DNA of 5,597 nt. Origin: Friedmanniella sp. Its GTDB lineage: Bacteria; Actinomycetota; Actinomycetes; Propionibacteriales; Propionibacteriaceae. The position numbers and the translations under genes are program-made. Below, one piece after another: positions 1 to 5,232 of this stretch (its first letter is position 1; every line of letters begins with the position of its first letter). The notes beneath the pieces were generated by a model. That model ran no database searches. It was not told the origin of the DNA and saw only the letters and a list, made by a program, of their open reading frames with translations. The stretch lies in assembly GCA_025964935.1 (NCBI GenBank), contig JAOPXW010000235.1, positions 1 to 5,597 on the forward strand, read 5' to 3'.

Positions 1-161
1 GCCCCCGTCGCGGCCGCGATGGCGGCACCGGACGTCTCGGCCCGGAGCCCAGCCGCCACCACGGGCAGCGTGGTGGCCAGGAGCACCCCGAGGGCGAGCA
101 GCAGCCAGGCCGCGGGCCGGTGTCGCAGTCCGGCCCAGGCCAGGCTCGCGGCGGCACGCAT
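1..161 (-). CDS. N-terminus of a membrane protein, probable FtsX-like ABC transporter permease (partial)
   Basis: The reading frame runs leftward from ATG at 161-159 and is open to the window edge, giving 53 codons. The start is supported by a strong Shine-Dalgarno sequence, GGGAGGTGA on the minus strand (bases 176-168), 6 bases before the ATG. The visible protein begins with a short basic segment (LRHRP at about residues 12-16). A hydrophobic helix rich in Leu, Val and Ala follows (about residues 17-38), then LRAE and an extracytoplasmic-looking Ala/Thr stretch. This layout of a basic 'LRHRPxxxLLLALGV' lead into a first membrane helix is common at the N-terminus of actinobacterial FtsX-like ABC permeases, which work in lipoprotein release, peptide export or cell-wall enzyme control. 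Another membrane protein cannot be excluded because only the first helix is visible. A promoter-like element and a leader hairpin lie just upstream, so it may be transcribed separately from pspC. Confidence 0.55.
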   Translation of the reverse strand, partial: MRAAASLAWAGLRHRPAAWLLLALGVLLATTLPVVAAGLRAETSGAAIAAATG

Positions 162-181
162 TCTGGCTCACCTCCCGGCCG

Positions 182-222
182 TCCCGGGCCGCGTCACGGC
201 GGGTCGCTGGTCGCGCCCGGGA
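182..222 (-). promoter_or_regulatory. Leader hairpin upstream of the FtsX-like gene
   Basis: TCCCGGGC (182-189) pairs perfectly with GCCCGGGA (215-222). After a bulged C at 190, GCG (191-193) pairs with CGC (212-214), leaving an 18-base loop. If the candidate -10 at 233-238 is used, transcription would start near 226 and this hairpin would form at the very 5' end of the mRNA, just before the ribosome binding site. It could stabilise the leader or tune translation. In DNA this GC-rich, such pairings also arise by chance. Confidence 0.3.
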
Positions 223-232
223 TCCTGCCGCG

Positions 233-238
233 ATTATG
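233..238 (-). promoter_or_regulatory. Candidate -10 element for the FtsX-like gene
   Basis: On the minus strand these bases read CATAAT, matching five of six positions of TATAAT in an otherwise very GC-rich gap. A start site near 226 would give a leader of about 65 bases ending in the strong ribosome binding site at 176-168. No good -35 is visible. The place where it would lie (about 256-261) is inside the hairpin at 239-271. Confidence 0.35.
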
Positions 239-271
239 CGGCACCGCACTGACAGTGCGGGGGAGGTGCCG
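239..271 (-). terminator. Nested hairpin after pspC, probable terminator or operator
   Basis: CGGCACC (239-245) pairs with GGTGCCG (265-271), and inside it CCGCACTG (244-251) mirrors CAGTGCGG (253-260) around one central A. As RNA the inner part can form six base pairs with a five-base loop, and the outer seven pairs then close across a small bulge. It begins 4 bases past the pspC stop in the direction of transcription, which is where a terminator is expected. No run of T follows, as is common for actinobacterial terminators. The 17-base DNA palindrome 244-260 also sits where the -35 region of the next gene would be, so an operator is an alternative. Confidence 0.45.
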
Positions 272-274
272 GGA

Positions 275-466
275 TCAGCGGCGGGACTCGTTGGGGATCA
301 GGATCCAGCCGGCCAGATAGATCAGGATCTGCGGACCCGGCAGCAGCATGCTGGCCACGAACGCGACCCGGACCCAGAACGGGGAGACGTTGAAGCGGCG
401 GGCGATGCCGGCGCAGACGCCGGCGACCATGCGGTTGTCGACGGGGCGGGTCAGGGTGGTGCTCAT
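275..466 (-). CDS. PspC-domain small membrane protein
   Basis: A 63-residue protein made almost entirely of one PspC domain. Visible landmarks are the basic lead and 'RMVAGVCAGIARRF' (about residues 12-25), the 'SPFWVRVAFV' segment (about 28-37), and a hydrophobic helix ending 'IYLAGWILIP' (about 48-57) before a short polar tail. These match the PspC signature, in which a GVCxGIA stretch is followed by a membrane segment ending in WxxxP. PspC proteins sit in the cytoplasmic membrane and take part in envelope-stress responses. In actinobacteria, short single-domain versions like this are common and mostly uncharacterised. I chose ATG at 466-464 because GAGAGGA lies about 8-9 bases upstream and the domain starts right after it. 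The frame stays open further upstream, but that extension is Arg/Pro/Gly-rich and unlike the family. It lies 88 bases downstream of marR on the same strand. Confidence 0.85.
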   Translation of the reverse strand: MSTTLTRPVDNRMVAGVCAGIARRFNVSPFWVRVAFVASMLLPGPQILIYLAGWILIPNESRR

Positions 467-485
467 GTGGGCTTCCTCTCGGGTC

Positions 486-505
486 GGCCACGGGGACCCC
501 GGGCC
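486..505. repeat. Near-palindrome in the pspC leader
   Basis: GGCC (486-489) and CGGGG (491-495) are mirrored by CCCCG (497-501) and GGCC (502-505), with single unpaired bases at 490 and 496. It ends about 20 bases upstream of the pspC start, between marR and pspC. It could be a regulator site or a leader hairpin. The extreme GC content makes chance a real alternative. Confidence 0.25.
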
Positions 506-554
506 ATCTCTCCAGACTGCCGCATCGGGAGCCTCGGGCGGGAGATCTCCAGGG

Positions 555-1100
555 TCACTCCGGGTGCGGATCGGGGACCACCCCCGGCGGCCCCGACCGC
601 GGTGCCCCCTCGACCTCGGCACGGTGGGCGGTCATGGCCTCGGTCATCGACCTCATGAAGGCCTCGATGACCCGCAGCTCCTCGGGGCCGAGACTCTGCA
701 TCACCCCGGCGGTCCGCTGCCCGAGCGGGCCGAAGAACTCCCGGGCCAGGTCCTGGCCGGGCCCCGCCCGGCGGATCCGCACGCTCCGCCCGTCCTCGGG
801 GTCGGGCTCCCGGCGTACGTGGCCCGACCGGACCAGCCGGTCGATGGCGGCCGTGACGGCGCCCGAGGTCAGGTTCAGGCTCTGCCGCAGGGAGCCGGGC
901 GTGGCGGGCTCGCCCTGCCGCTCGGCGTTCATCACGATGACCAGGGCCTGGAAGTCCGTCGGGTGCATGGCGTGCTGCCGGGCGAAGGAGTCGGCCACCC
1001 GACCGGCCTCGGACCCGTAGCGGCGCAGGTGGTCGACGATCAGGCGCCGGAGAGCGTCGCCGGACGGCTCCGACGGGTCCGACGGCTCGGTGGACGACAT
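555..1100 (-). CDS. MarR-family transcriptional regulator
   Basis: A 181-residue cytoplasmic DNA-binding protein. The MarR winged-helix core is clear. Dimerisation helices come first (about residues 16-60, including 'HPTDFQALVIVMNAE'). The helix-turn-helix follows, with recognition helix 'LTSGAVTAAIDRLVRSGHV' (about 77-95), and then the wing 'RREPDPEDGRSVRI' (about 96-109), whose D-x-R-S-V-R pattern is typical of the family. C-terminal helices close the dimer (about 113-163), and a Pro/Gly-rich tail ends the protein. The start ATG (1100-1098) is fixed by AGGAGG on the minus strand (1113-1108) with a 7-base spacer. A further ATG at 1127 would place that Shine-Dalgarno inside the gene. MarR proteins usually repress themselves and a neighbouring, often divergent, transporter, and release DNA on binding a small aromatic or oxidant signal. 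Here the divergent gene is an MMPL exporter and an inverted repeat lies between them. The ligand cannot be predicted. Confidence 0.93.
   Translation of the reverse strand: MSSTEPSDPSEPSGDALRRLIVDHLRRYGSEAGRVADSFARQHAMHPTDFQALVIVMNAERQGEPATPGSLRQSLNLTSGAVTAAIDRLVRSGHVRREPDPEDGRSVRIRRAGPGQDLAREFFGPLGQRTAGVMQSLGPEELRVIEAFMRSMTEAMTAHRAEVEGAPRSGPPGVVPDPHPE
1063..1089. repeat. Three tandem 9-base units in the marR N-terminus
   Basis: GACGGCTCC, GACGGGTCC and GACGGCTCG follow each other in phase. On the coding strand they give an E-P-S / D-P-S / E-P-S tripeptide repeat at about residues 5-13 of the MarR protein, before the folded domain begins. It is a low-complexity, probably disordered lead that could vary in copy number between strains. 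Confidence 0.6.
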
Positions 1101-1107
1101 CGGGCCT

Positions 1108-1113
1108 CCTCCT
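1108..1113 (-). promoter_or_regulatory. Ribosome binding site deciding the marR start
   Basis: AGGAGG on the minus strand, 7 bases before the ATG at 1100. It is the best Shine-Dalgarno sequence in the window and favours this start over the in-frame ATG at 1127. Confidence 0.75.
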
Positions 1114-1114
1114 G

Positions 1115-1135
1115 ATCTCTTCATCATTGAGAGAT
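1115..1135. promoter_or_regulatory. Candidate MarR operator between marR and the MMPL gene
   Basis: ATCTCT (1115-1120) and AGAGAT (1130-1135) are perfect inverted half-sites separated by 9 bases, in the only AT-richer patch of this region. The repeat lies upstream of the candidate -10 for the exporter (1141-1146), across its -35 zone and spacer, and just upstream of the marR ribosome binding site. A dimer bound here could block both divergent transcripts. A weak marR -10 (CAATAT on the minus strand, 1139-1134) also adjoins it. The family habit of autoregulation supports the idea; the binding itself is inferred. Confidence 0.45.
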
Positions 1136-1140
1136 ATTGC

Positions 1141-1146
1141 TACGAT
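1141..1146 (+). promoter_or_regulatory. -10 element giving a leaderless MMPL transcript
   Basis: TACGAT fits the actinobacterial TANNNT -10 pattern. Six bases separate it from GTG at 1153, so transcription would begin at or within a base or so of the start codon. There is no Shine-Dalgarno sequence before the GTG. No strong -35 is seen at the usual distance (TCTTCA at 1118-1123 is weak). Confidence 0.6.
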
Positions 1147-1152
1147 TCTCCT

Positions 1153-3288
1153 GTGTGGACCACCCTTGCCCGACTGCTCACCCGGCGCGCGGTCTCCTGG
1201 GCGGTGCTGGTGCTGGCCCTGCTGGCCTCCGGCGCCCTGATCAGCCTGGCGCCCGACCTCAAGGCCCAGGACGACCCTACGGCCTCGCTGCCGGCCGCCG
1301 CCCAGTCCACCGAGGTCAGCCGGCGGCAGCAGGACCTGCCCTCGGGTCAGCTCAATCCCGCCCTGGTCGTCTACAGCCGGCCCGGGGGGAAGCTGAGTGC
1401 TGAGGACGTCGCCGCGCTGACCGCACGCGGGCCCGAGCTGGCTGCCCTGGCCCTCGGCGGCCGGGTCAGCCCGCCCCAGGTCTCCCCGGACCAGGCGGCC
1501 GCCCTGGTCGTCGTCCCGCTGTCCGGTGCGGTCCCCAGCGAACAGACCACCGCCTCCGTGAAGGCCCTCCGGGCGACCCTGGCGACGGGGCTGCCCGACG
1601 GCGTACGCGCCCAGGTCACCGGTGGCGCCGGGTTCTCCACCGACCTGAGCTCGGCCTTCGACGGCGCCGACGTGACGCTGTTGGCCACCACGGCCGGGGT
1701 GGTCGCCCTGCTCCTCCTCCTGACCTACCGCAGCCCGCTGCTCTGGCTCGTGCCGCTGGCCGTGGTGGGGGCCGCCGACCAGGTCACCGCGTCGCTGGTG
1801 GCGTGGGTCTCCCAGCACACCGACGTCCCCATCGACGCCTCGACCAACGGGATCGTCTCGGTCCTGGTCTTCGGGGCGGGCACCGACTACGCGCTGCTGC
1901 TGATCGCCCGCTACCGGGAGGAGCTCCGGCGTACGGCGGACCGCCGCGCCGCGATGCGTCACGCCCTGGCCACCGCCGGTCCGGCCATCGGGGCCTCGGG
2001 GGCGACGGTCGTGCTCGCCCTGCTCACCCTGCTGCTCGCCACCTTCGGGGGCAGCCGGGCCATCGGGGTGGGTGGCGCCATCGGGATCGTGGTGGCCCTG
2101 GTCTTCGGGCTGGTCGTGCTGCCCGCCGCGCTCGTGGTCTGCCCGCGCCAGATCTTCTGGCCGCTGGTCCCCCGGGTCGTCGAGCCGGGGCAGACCGCCG
2201 AGGTCGGGGGGCGCGGCTGGCGCCGGATCGGCCTGGCCACCACCCGTCGCCCCTGGGCCGTGATCACCGCCTCGGTCCTGGTCCTGCTCGCCCTCAGCGC
2301 GGGCACCCTCAGCACCGGGTTCGGACTCAGCCAGGCCGACACGTTCCGGACCAAGGCGGAGTCGGTCGAGGGGCTCAAGACCCTCTCCGCCTCGTTCCCC
2401 GCCGGTCTGGTCTCACCGGTGGTCGTGATGACCGAGCCCGACCGGGTGGCCGCGGTGACGGCCGCCGCCACCGCCGTCCCCGGGGTCGACCAGGCCCGGC
2501 CGGGGGAGTCGACGGCGAGCCTGGCCGAGGTGGACGTCGTCATCACCGCGGCCCCCAACACCGACGCCAGCTACGCCACGGTGCGGGCGCTGCGGACGGC
2601 CGTCGCGGCGGCCGACCCGAACGCGGCGGTCGGGGGCAGTGTGGCCACCACCCTGGACGCCCGCGACGCGTCGGTGCGCGACCTCAAGCTGATCGCCCCG
2701 CTGATCCTGGCCCTGGTCTTCGTGGTCCTGGTCGTCCTGCTCCGGGCCCTGGTGGCCCCGGTGGTCCTGATCCTGACCGTGATCCTGAGCTTCTTCGCCG
2801 CCCTCGGGGCCGGCAGTCTGGCCTTCACCTACCTGCTGGGGTTCCCGGCGCTGGACTACCAGGTGCCGCTGCTGTCGTTCCTGTTCCTGGTCGCGCTCGG
2901 GGTCGACTACAACATCTTCCTCGTCTCCCGGGCCCGGGAGGAGACCGAGACCCACGGCACCCGCGACGGCATCCTGAACGCCCTGGCGGTCACCGGTGGG
3001 GTGATCACCAGCGCGGGCATCCTGCTGGCCGCCGTCTTCACCGTGCTCGGGGTGCTACCGGTGATCGTGCTGACCGAGATCGGGATCATCGTCGGGGTCG
3101 GGGTCCTGCTGGACACCCTGCTGGTCCGGACCGTGCTGGTGCCGGCCCTGGTGCACGTGCTGGACGACCGCTTCTGGGCTCCGGGTCACCTGTCCCGGCT
3201 GCGGCCCCGGCACGCCCTCGCGGGTGCCCCCGACGCGGGTGCGGCCACCGTCGCCGGTGACCAGGCGGCTCCCCGTCGGGCCCTCTGA
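1153..3288 (+). CDS. MMPL-family (RND superfamily) membrane transporter
   Basis: A 711-residue inner-membrane exporter, within the usual 700-750 range of YdfJ-type MMPL proteins. It shows the duplicated RND layout. TM1 (about residues 13-33) is followed by an extracytoplasmic porter loop (about 34-172) and TM2-6 (about 174-330). TM7 (about 367-389) is followed by a second loop (about 390-510) and TM8-12 (about 511-670). The paired motifs GTDYALLLIARYREE (from about 243) and GVDYNIFLVSRAREE (from about 583) carry the Asp-Tyr pairs that form the proton relay in this family. MMPL proteins use proton motive force to export lipids, antibiotics or other hydrophobic compounds; the substrate here is unknown. 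I chose GTG at 1153 rather than the in-frame ATG at 1090. The longer form would overlap marR, add an unlike N-terminal segment and run through the candidate operator and -10. Divergent orientation to marR suggests repression by it. Confidence 0.93.
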   Translation: MWTTLARLLTRRAVSWAVLVLALLASGALISLAPDLKAQDDPTASLPAAAQSTEVSRRQQDLPSGQLNPALVVYSRPGGKLSAEDVAALTARGPELAALALGGRVSPPQVSPDQAAALVVVPLSGAVPSEQTTASVKALRATLATGLPDGVRAQVTGGAGFSTDLSSAFDGADVTLLATTAGVVALLLLLTYRSPLLWLVPLAVVGAADQVTASLVAWVSQHTDVPIDASTNGIVSVLVFGAGTDYALLLIARYREELRRTADRRAAMRHALATAGPAIGASGATVVLALLTLLLATFGGSRAIGVGGAIGIVVALVFGLVVLPAALVVCPRQIFWPLVPRVVEPGQTAEVGGRGWRRIGLATTRRPWAVITASVLVLLALSAGTLSTGFGLSQADTFRTKAESVEGLKTLSASFPAGLVSPVVVMTEPDRVAAVTAAATAVPGVDQARPGESTASLAEVDVVITAAPNTDASYATVRALRTAVAAADPNAAVGGSVATTLDARDASVRDLKLIAPLILALVFVVLVVLLRALVAPVVLILTVILSFFAALGAGSLAFTYLLGFPALDYQVPLLSFLFLVALGVDYNIFLVSRAREETETHGTRDGILNALAVTGGVITSAGILLAAVFTVLGVLPVIVLTEIGIIVGVGVLLDTLLVRTVLVPALVHVLDDRFWAPGHLSRLRPRHALAGAPDAGAATVAGDQAAPRRAL

Positions 3289-3299
3289 CCGGGCCCGGC
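3275..3299 (+). terminator. Hairpin over the MMPL stop codon
   Basis: GGGCCC (3278-3283) and GGGCCC (3291-3296) pair around a 7-base loop that contains the TGA stop codon. The stem can be extended by C-G, a T-G wobble and G-C to nine pairs (3275-3283 with 3291-3299). The bases after it, TCCTCTAG, are pyrimidine-rich but not a true T run. It lies directly before the purC -10 element, so it plausibly insulates purC from exporter transcription. Confidence 0.4.
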
Positions 3300-3304
3300 T
3301 CCTC

Positions 3305-3310
3305 TAGACT
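3305..3310 (+). promoter_or_regulatory. -10 element for purC
   Basis: TAGACT fits TANNNT and sits 34 bases before the purC ATG, predicting a leader of roughly 27 bases with GGGGAG (3336-3341) as a close-set ribosome binding site. No convincing -35 is visible at 16-18 bases upstream. I see no PurR-type box or purine riboswitch in this short gap. Confidence 0.55.
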
Positions 3311-3344
3311 CAGGCGTTCGCGCCGCACGACGACCGGGGAGCCG

Positions 3345-4211
3345 ATGTTTGCCAACCAGCTGGACCTGCCGCTCGTGCACGCCGGGAAGGTCCGCGAGCT
3401 CTACGCCCTGGGCCCCGACCGGCTGCTGATGGTCGCGACCGACCAGATCAGCGCCTTCGACTTCGTGCTGGACAGCCCGATCCCCGACAAGGGTGTGGTC
3501 CTCAACCAGCTGTCCCGCTGGTGGTTCGCCCAGCTCGGCGACCTCGTCGACAACCACGTGCTGTCCTACGACGTCCCCGCGGCGGTGGCCGGCCGGGCCG
3601 TGGTCTGCGAGCGGCTGGAGATGATCCCGGTGGAGTGCGTGGCCCGGGGCTACCTGACCGGGTCGGGCTGGCTGGAGTACCAGGCGAGCCGTACGGTGTG
3701 CGGCATCGCCCTGCCCGAGGGCCTGGTCGACGGCTCCCGGCTGCCGGAGCCCATCTTCACCCCGGCCACCAAGGCCGCGCTCGGCGAGCACGACGAGAAC
3801 GTCGACTTCGCCACCGTCGCCGCCACCGTCGGGGACGACGTGGCGGCCCGGATCCGGGACCTCACCCTGGCGGTCTACGCCCGCGCCGAGGCGGTGGCCC
3901 GGGACCGCGGCCTGATCCTGGCCGACACCAAGCTCGAGTTCGGGCGGCGGGCTGACGGCACCATCGTGCTGGCCGACGAGGTGCTGACCCCGGACTCCTC
4001 GCGCTTCTGGTCGGCGGCGACCTGGCGGCCGGGCGGCGAGCTGCTGTCCTACGACAAGCAGTTCGTCCGGAACTGGCTGCTGCACAGCTCCGGCTGGGAC
4101 CGCGCCTCCGGCGACGCACCGCCCGCGCTGCCCGCCGACATCGTGACCGCGACCCGGGCCAAGTACGTCGAGGCGTACGAGCTGCTCACCGGGGAGCCCT
4201 TCGTCGTCTGA
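3345..4211 (+). CDS. purC: Phosphoribosylaminoimidazole-succinocarboxamide synthase (SAICAR synthetase)
   Basis: A 288-residue cytoplasmic enzyme that joins L-aspartate to CAIR using ATP to make SAICAR in de novo purine synthesis. Family landmarks are complete and in order. 'GKVRELY' (14-20) lies in the nucleotide-binding region, followed by 'ATDQISAFD' (31-39) and 'PVECVARGYLTGSGW' (95-109). Then come 'PEPIFTPATKA' (134-144), 'LADTKLEFG' (192-200) and 'LADEVLTPDSSRFW' (209-222). 'SYDKQFVRNWL' (235-245) is near the C-terminus. The length matches the longer PurC type of about 290-300 residues found in actinobacteria and fungi rather than the roughly 240-residue type of E. coli and Bacillus. 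ATG 3345 follows GGGGAG with only a 3-base spacer, and the protein begins at the family's usual position. It stands alone after the exporter gene and 68 bases ahead of purS, on the same strand. Confidence 0.97.
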   Translation: MFANQLDLPLVHAGKVRELYALGPDRLLMVATDQISAFDFVLDSPIPDKGVVLNQLSRWWFAQLGDLVDNHVLSYDVPAAVAGRAVVCERLEMIPVECVARGYLTGSGWLEYQASRTVCGIALPEGLVDGSRLPEPIFTPATKAALGEHDENVDFATVAATVGDDVAARIRDLTLAVYARAEAVARDRGLILADTKLEFGRRADGTIVLADEVLTPDSSRFWSAATWRPGGELLSYDKQFVRNWLLHSSGWDRASGDAPPALPADIVTATRAKYVEAYELLTGEPFVV

Positions 4212-4266
4212 GCGCGGGGTGATGTTCACGCCTCCTCGCCGCGTCCAGCTCCCGCCCGACCCCCGA

Positions 4267-4272
4267 TAGGAT
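4267..4272 (+). promoter_or_regulatory. -10 element giving a leaderless purS transcript
   Basis: TAGGAT fits TANNNT. Seven bases separate it from the purS ATG at 4280, so the transcript would begin at or one base before the A of ATG. No Shine-Dalgarno sequence lies between them. No clear -35 is present around 4244-4249. The 68-base purC-purS gap holds only a weak GTGA/TCAC hairpin (4219-4229) besides this. Confidence 0.6.
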
Positions 4273-4279
4273 CGCGGTC

Positions 4280-4552
4280 ATGGCACGAGTAGTGGTGGAC
4301 GTCATGCCCAAGCCGGAGATCCTGGACCCCCAGGGCAAGGCGGTGACCGGGGCGCTGGCCCGGCTGGGCTTCGCCGGTGTCTCCGTCCGTCAGGGCAAGC
4401 GCTTCGAGCTCGAGGTCGACGGTGAGCTGACCCCCGAGCGGCTGGCCGAGGTGCACCGGGCGGCGGAGACGCTGCTCGCCAACACGGTGATCGAGTCCTT
4501 CGTCGTGCACGCCGAGGAGCCCGGCACCGCGCCCGCGCAGGTCGTGGACTGA
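4280..4552 (+). CDS. purS: Phosphoribosylformylglycinamidine synthase subunit PurS
   Basis: A 90-residue cytoplasmic protein, the usual size for PurS (about 80-90). It bridges the amidotransferase PurQ and the synthase PurL in the three-part FGAM synthase found in Gram-positive bacteria and archaea. Visible family features are the N-terminal strand '[20 protein letters not shown]' (3-22), the conserved turn '[16 protein letters not shown]' (29-44), and a C-terminal helix and strand ending '[12 protein letters not shown]' (65-76), followed by a short loose tail. The ATG at 4280 is the natural start of the first strand, and the -10 just upstream predicts a leaderless mRNA. The TGA stop overlaps the purQ ATG by one base (TGATG), so purS and purQ should be co-transcribed and translationally coupled. 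Confidence 0.96.
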   Translation: MARVVVDVMPKPEILDPQGKAVTGALARLGFAGVSVRQGKRFELEVDGELTPERLAEVHRAAETLLANTVIESFVVHAEEPGTAPAQVVD

Positions 4553-5232
4553 TGGCGGCCCGGATCGGCGTCGTCACCTTCCCGGGCTCCCTGGACGACC
4601 ACGACGCGCTGCGGGCGGTCCGGCTGAGCGGGGGCGAGCCCGTCCCGCTCTGGCACGGCAGTGACACCCTCGACGGGGTCGACGCGGTCATCCTGCCCGG
4701 CGGCTTCTCCTACGGTGACTACCTGCGTTGCGGCGCCATCTCCCGCTTCGCGCCCGTGATGGGCGAGGTCATCGCCGCGGCCGACGCCGGGATGCCGGTG
4801 CTCGGCATCTGCAACGGCTTCCAGATCCTCTGCGAGGCGCACCTGCTGCCCGGGGCGCTGATCCGCAACGACGTCCGCACCTTCGTCTGCCGCGACCAGC
4901 GCCTGCGGGTCGAGTCCGCCGACACCACCTGGACCTCCGATTTCACCGCCGGTGACGAGATCACCATCGTGCTCAAGAACGGCGAGGGCGGCTACGTGGC
5001 CGACGAGGAGACGCTGCGGCGGCTGGAGGGCGAGGGGCAGGTCGTCTTCCGCTACCTGGACGGCAACCCGAACGGTTCCTTCCACGACATCGCCGGCATC
5101 ACCAACGCGCGCGGCAACGTCGTGGGCCTGATGCCGCACCCCGAGCACAACGTGGACCCGCTGACCGGTCCCTCGACCGACGGGGTGCCCTTCTTCACCA
5201 GCGTGCTGAGCTTCCTCTCCGCGAAGGTCTAG
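4552..5232 (+). CDS. purQ: Phosphoribosylformylglycinamidine synthase subunit PurQ (glutamine amidotransferase)
   Basis: A 226-residue class I glutamine amidotransferase that releases ammonia from glutamine for conversion of FGAR to FGAM, working with PurS and PurL. The catalytic triad is visible: Cys87 in 'GICNGFQIL' (85-93) and His196 and Glu198 in 'GLMPHPEHN' (192-200). Other family landmarks are '[13 protein letters not shown]' (7-19), '[17 protein letters not shown]' (47-63) and '[11 protein letters not shown]' (104-114). In the 'KNGEGGY' segment (142-148), Asn stands where many homologues have His (KHGEG). The position is not part of the triad, so activity is still expected. The length is typical. 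The ATG overlaps the purS stop, and the TAG stop overlaps the GTG of the next gene, so it is in the middle of a tightly packed operon. Confidence 0.97.
   Translation: MAARIGVVTFPGSLDDHDALRAVRLSGGEPVPLWHGSDTLDGVDAVILPGGFSYGDYLRCGAISRFAPVMGEVIAAADAGMPVLGICNGFQILCEAHLLPGALIRNDVRTFVCRDQRLRVESADTTWTSDFTAGDEITIVLKNGEGGYVADEETLRRLEGEGQVVFRYLDGNPNGSFHDIAGITNARGNVVGLMPHPEHNVDPLTGPSTDGVPFFTSVLSFLSAKV

Noticed and set aside
467..622. N-terminal extension of the PspC protein to an upstream ATG at 622
   Set aside because: The extension would overlap the end of marR, is Arg/Gly/Pro-rich, and is not part of the PspC domain. The ATG at 466 has its own ribosome binding site.
1127..1146. TTGAGA as a -35 for the TACGAT -10
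   Set aside because: Only 8 bases separate them, far too few for a sigma-70-type promoter.
1090..1152. In-frame ATG at 1090 as the start of the MMPL exporter
   Set aside because: It overlaps the marR coding region, translates the operator and -10 region, lacks a Shine-Dalgarno sequence, and adds residues unlike the family's short N-terminus. GTG 1153 fits better.
463..1962. 499-codon open frame on the minus strand
   Set aside because: It crosses marR and the MMPL gene in other frames. The protein is Gly/Arg/Gln-rich low-complexity sequence, typical of a shadow frame in high-GC DNA.
1803..3260. 485-codon open frame on the plus strand inside the MMPL gene
   Set aside because: It is the shifted frame of a clear MMPL protein. 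It is Arg/Gly/Pro-rich without any domain, and there is no sign of a frameshift in the real gene.
3186..4229. 347-codon open frame on the minus strand over purC
   Set aside because: It is antisense to an unmistakable purC, is low-complexity, and has no recognisable motif.
4212..4279. Terminator or purine riboswitch between purC and purS
   Set aside because: Only a 4-pair hairpin (4219-4229) is visible, with no T run. The gap is too short and lacks the paired elements of a purine riboswitch.
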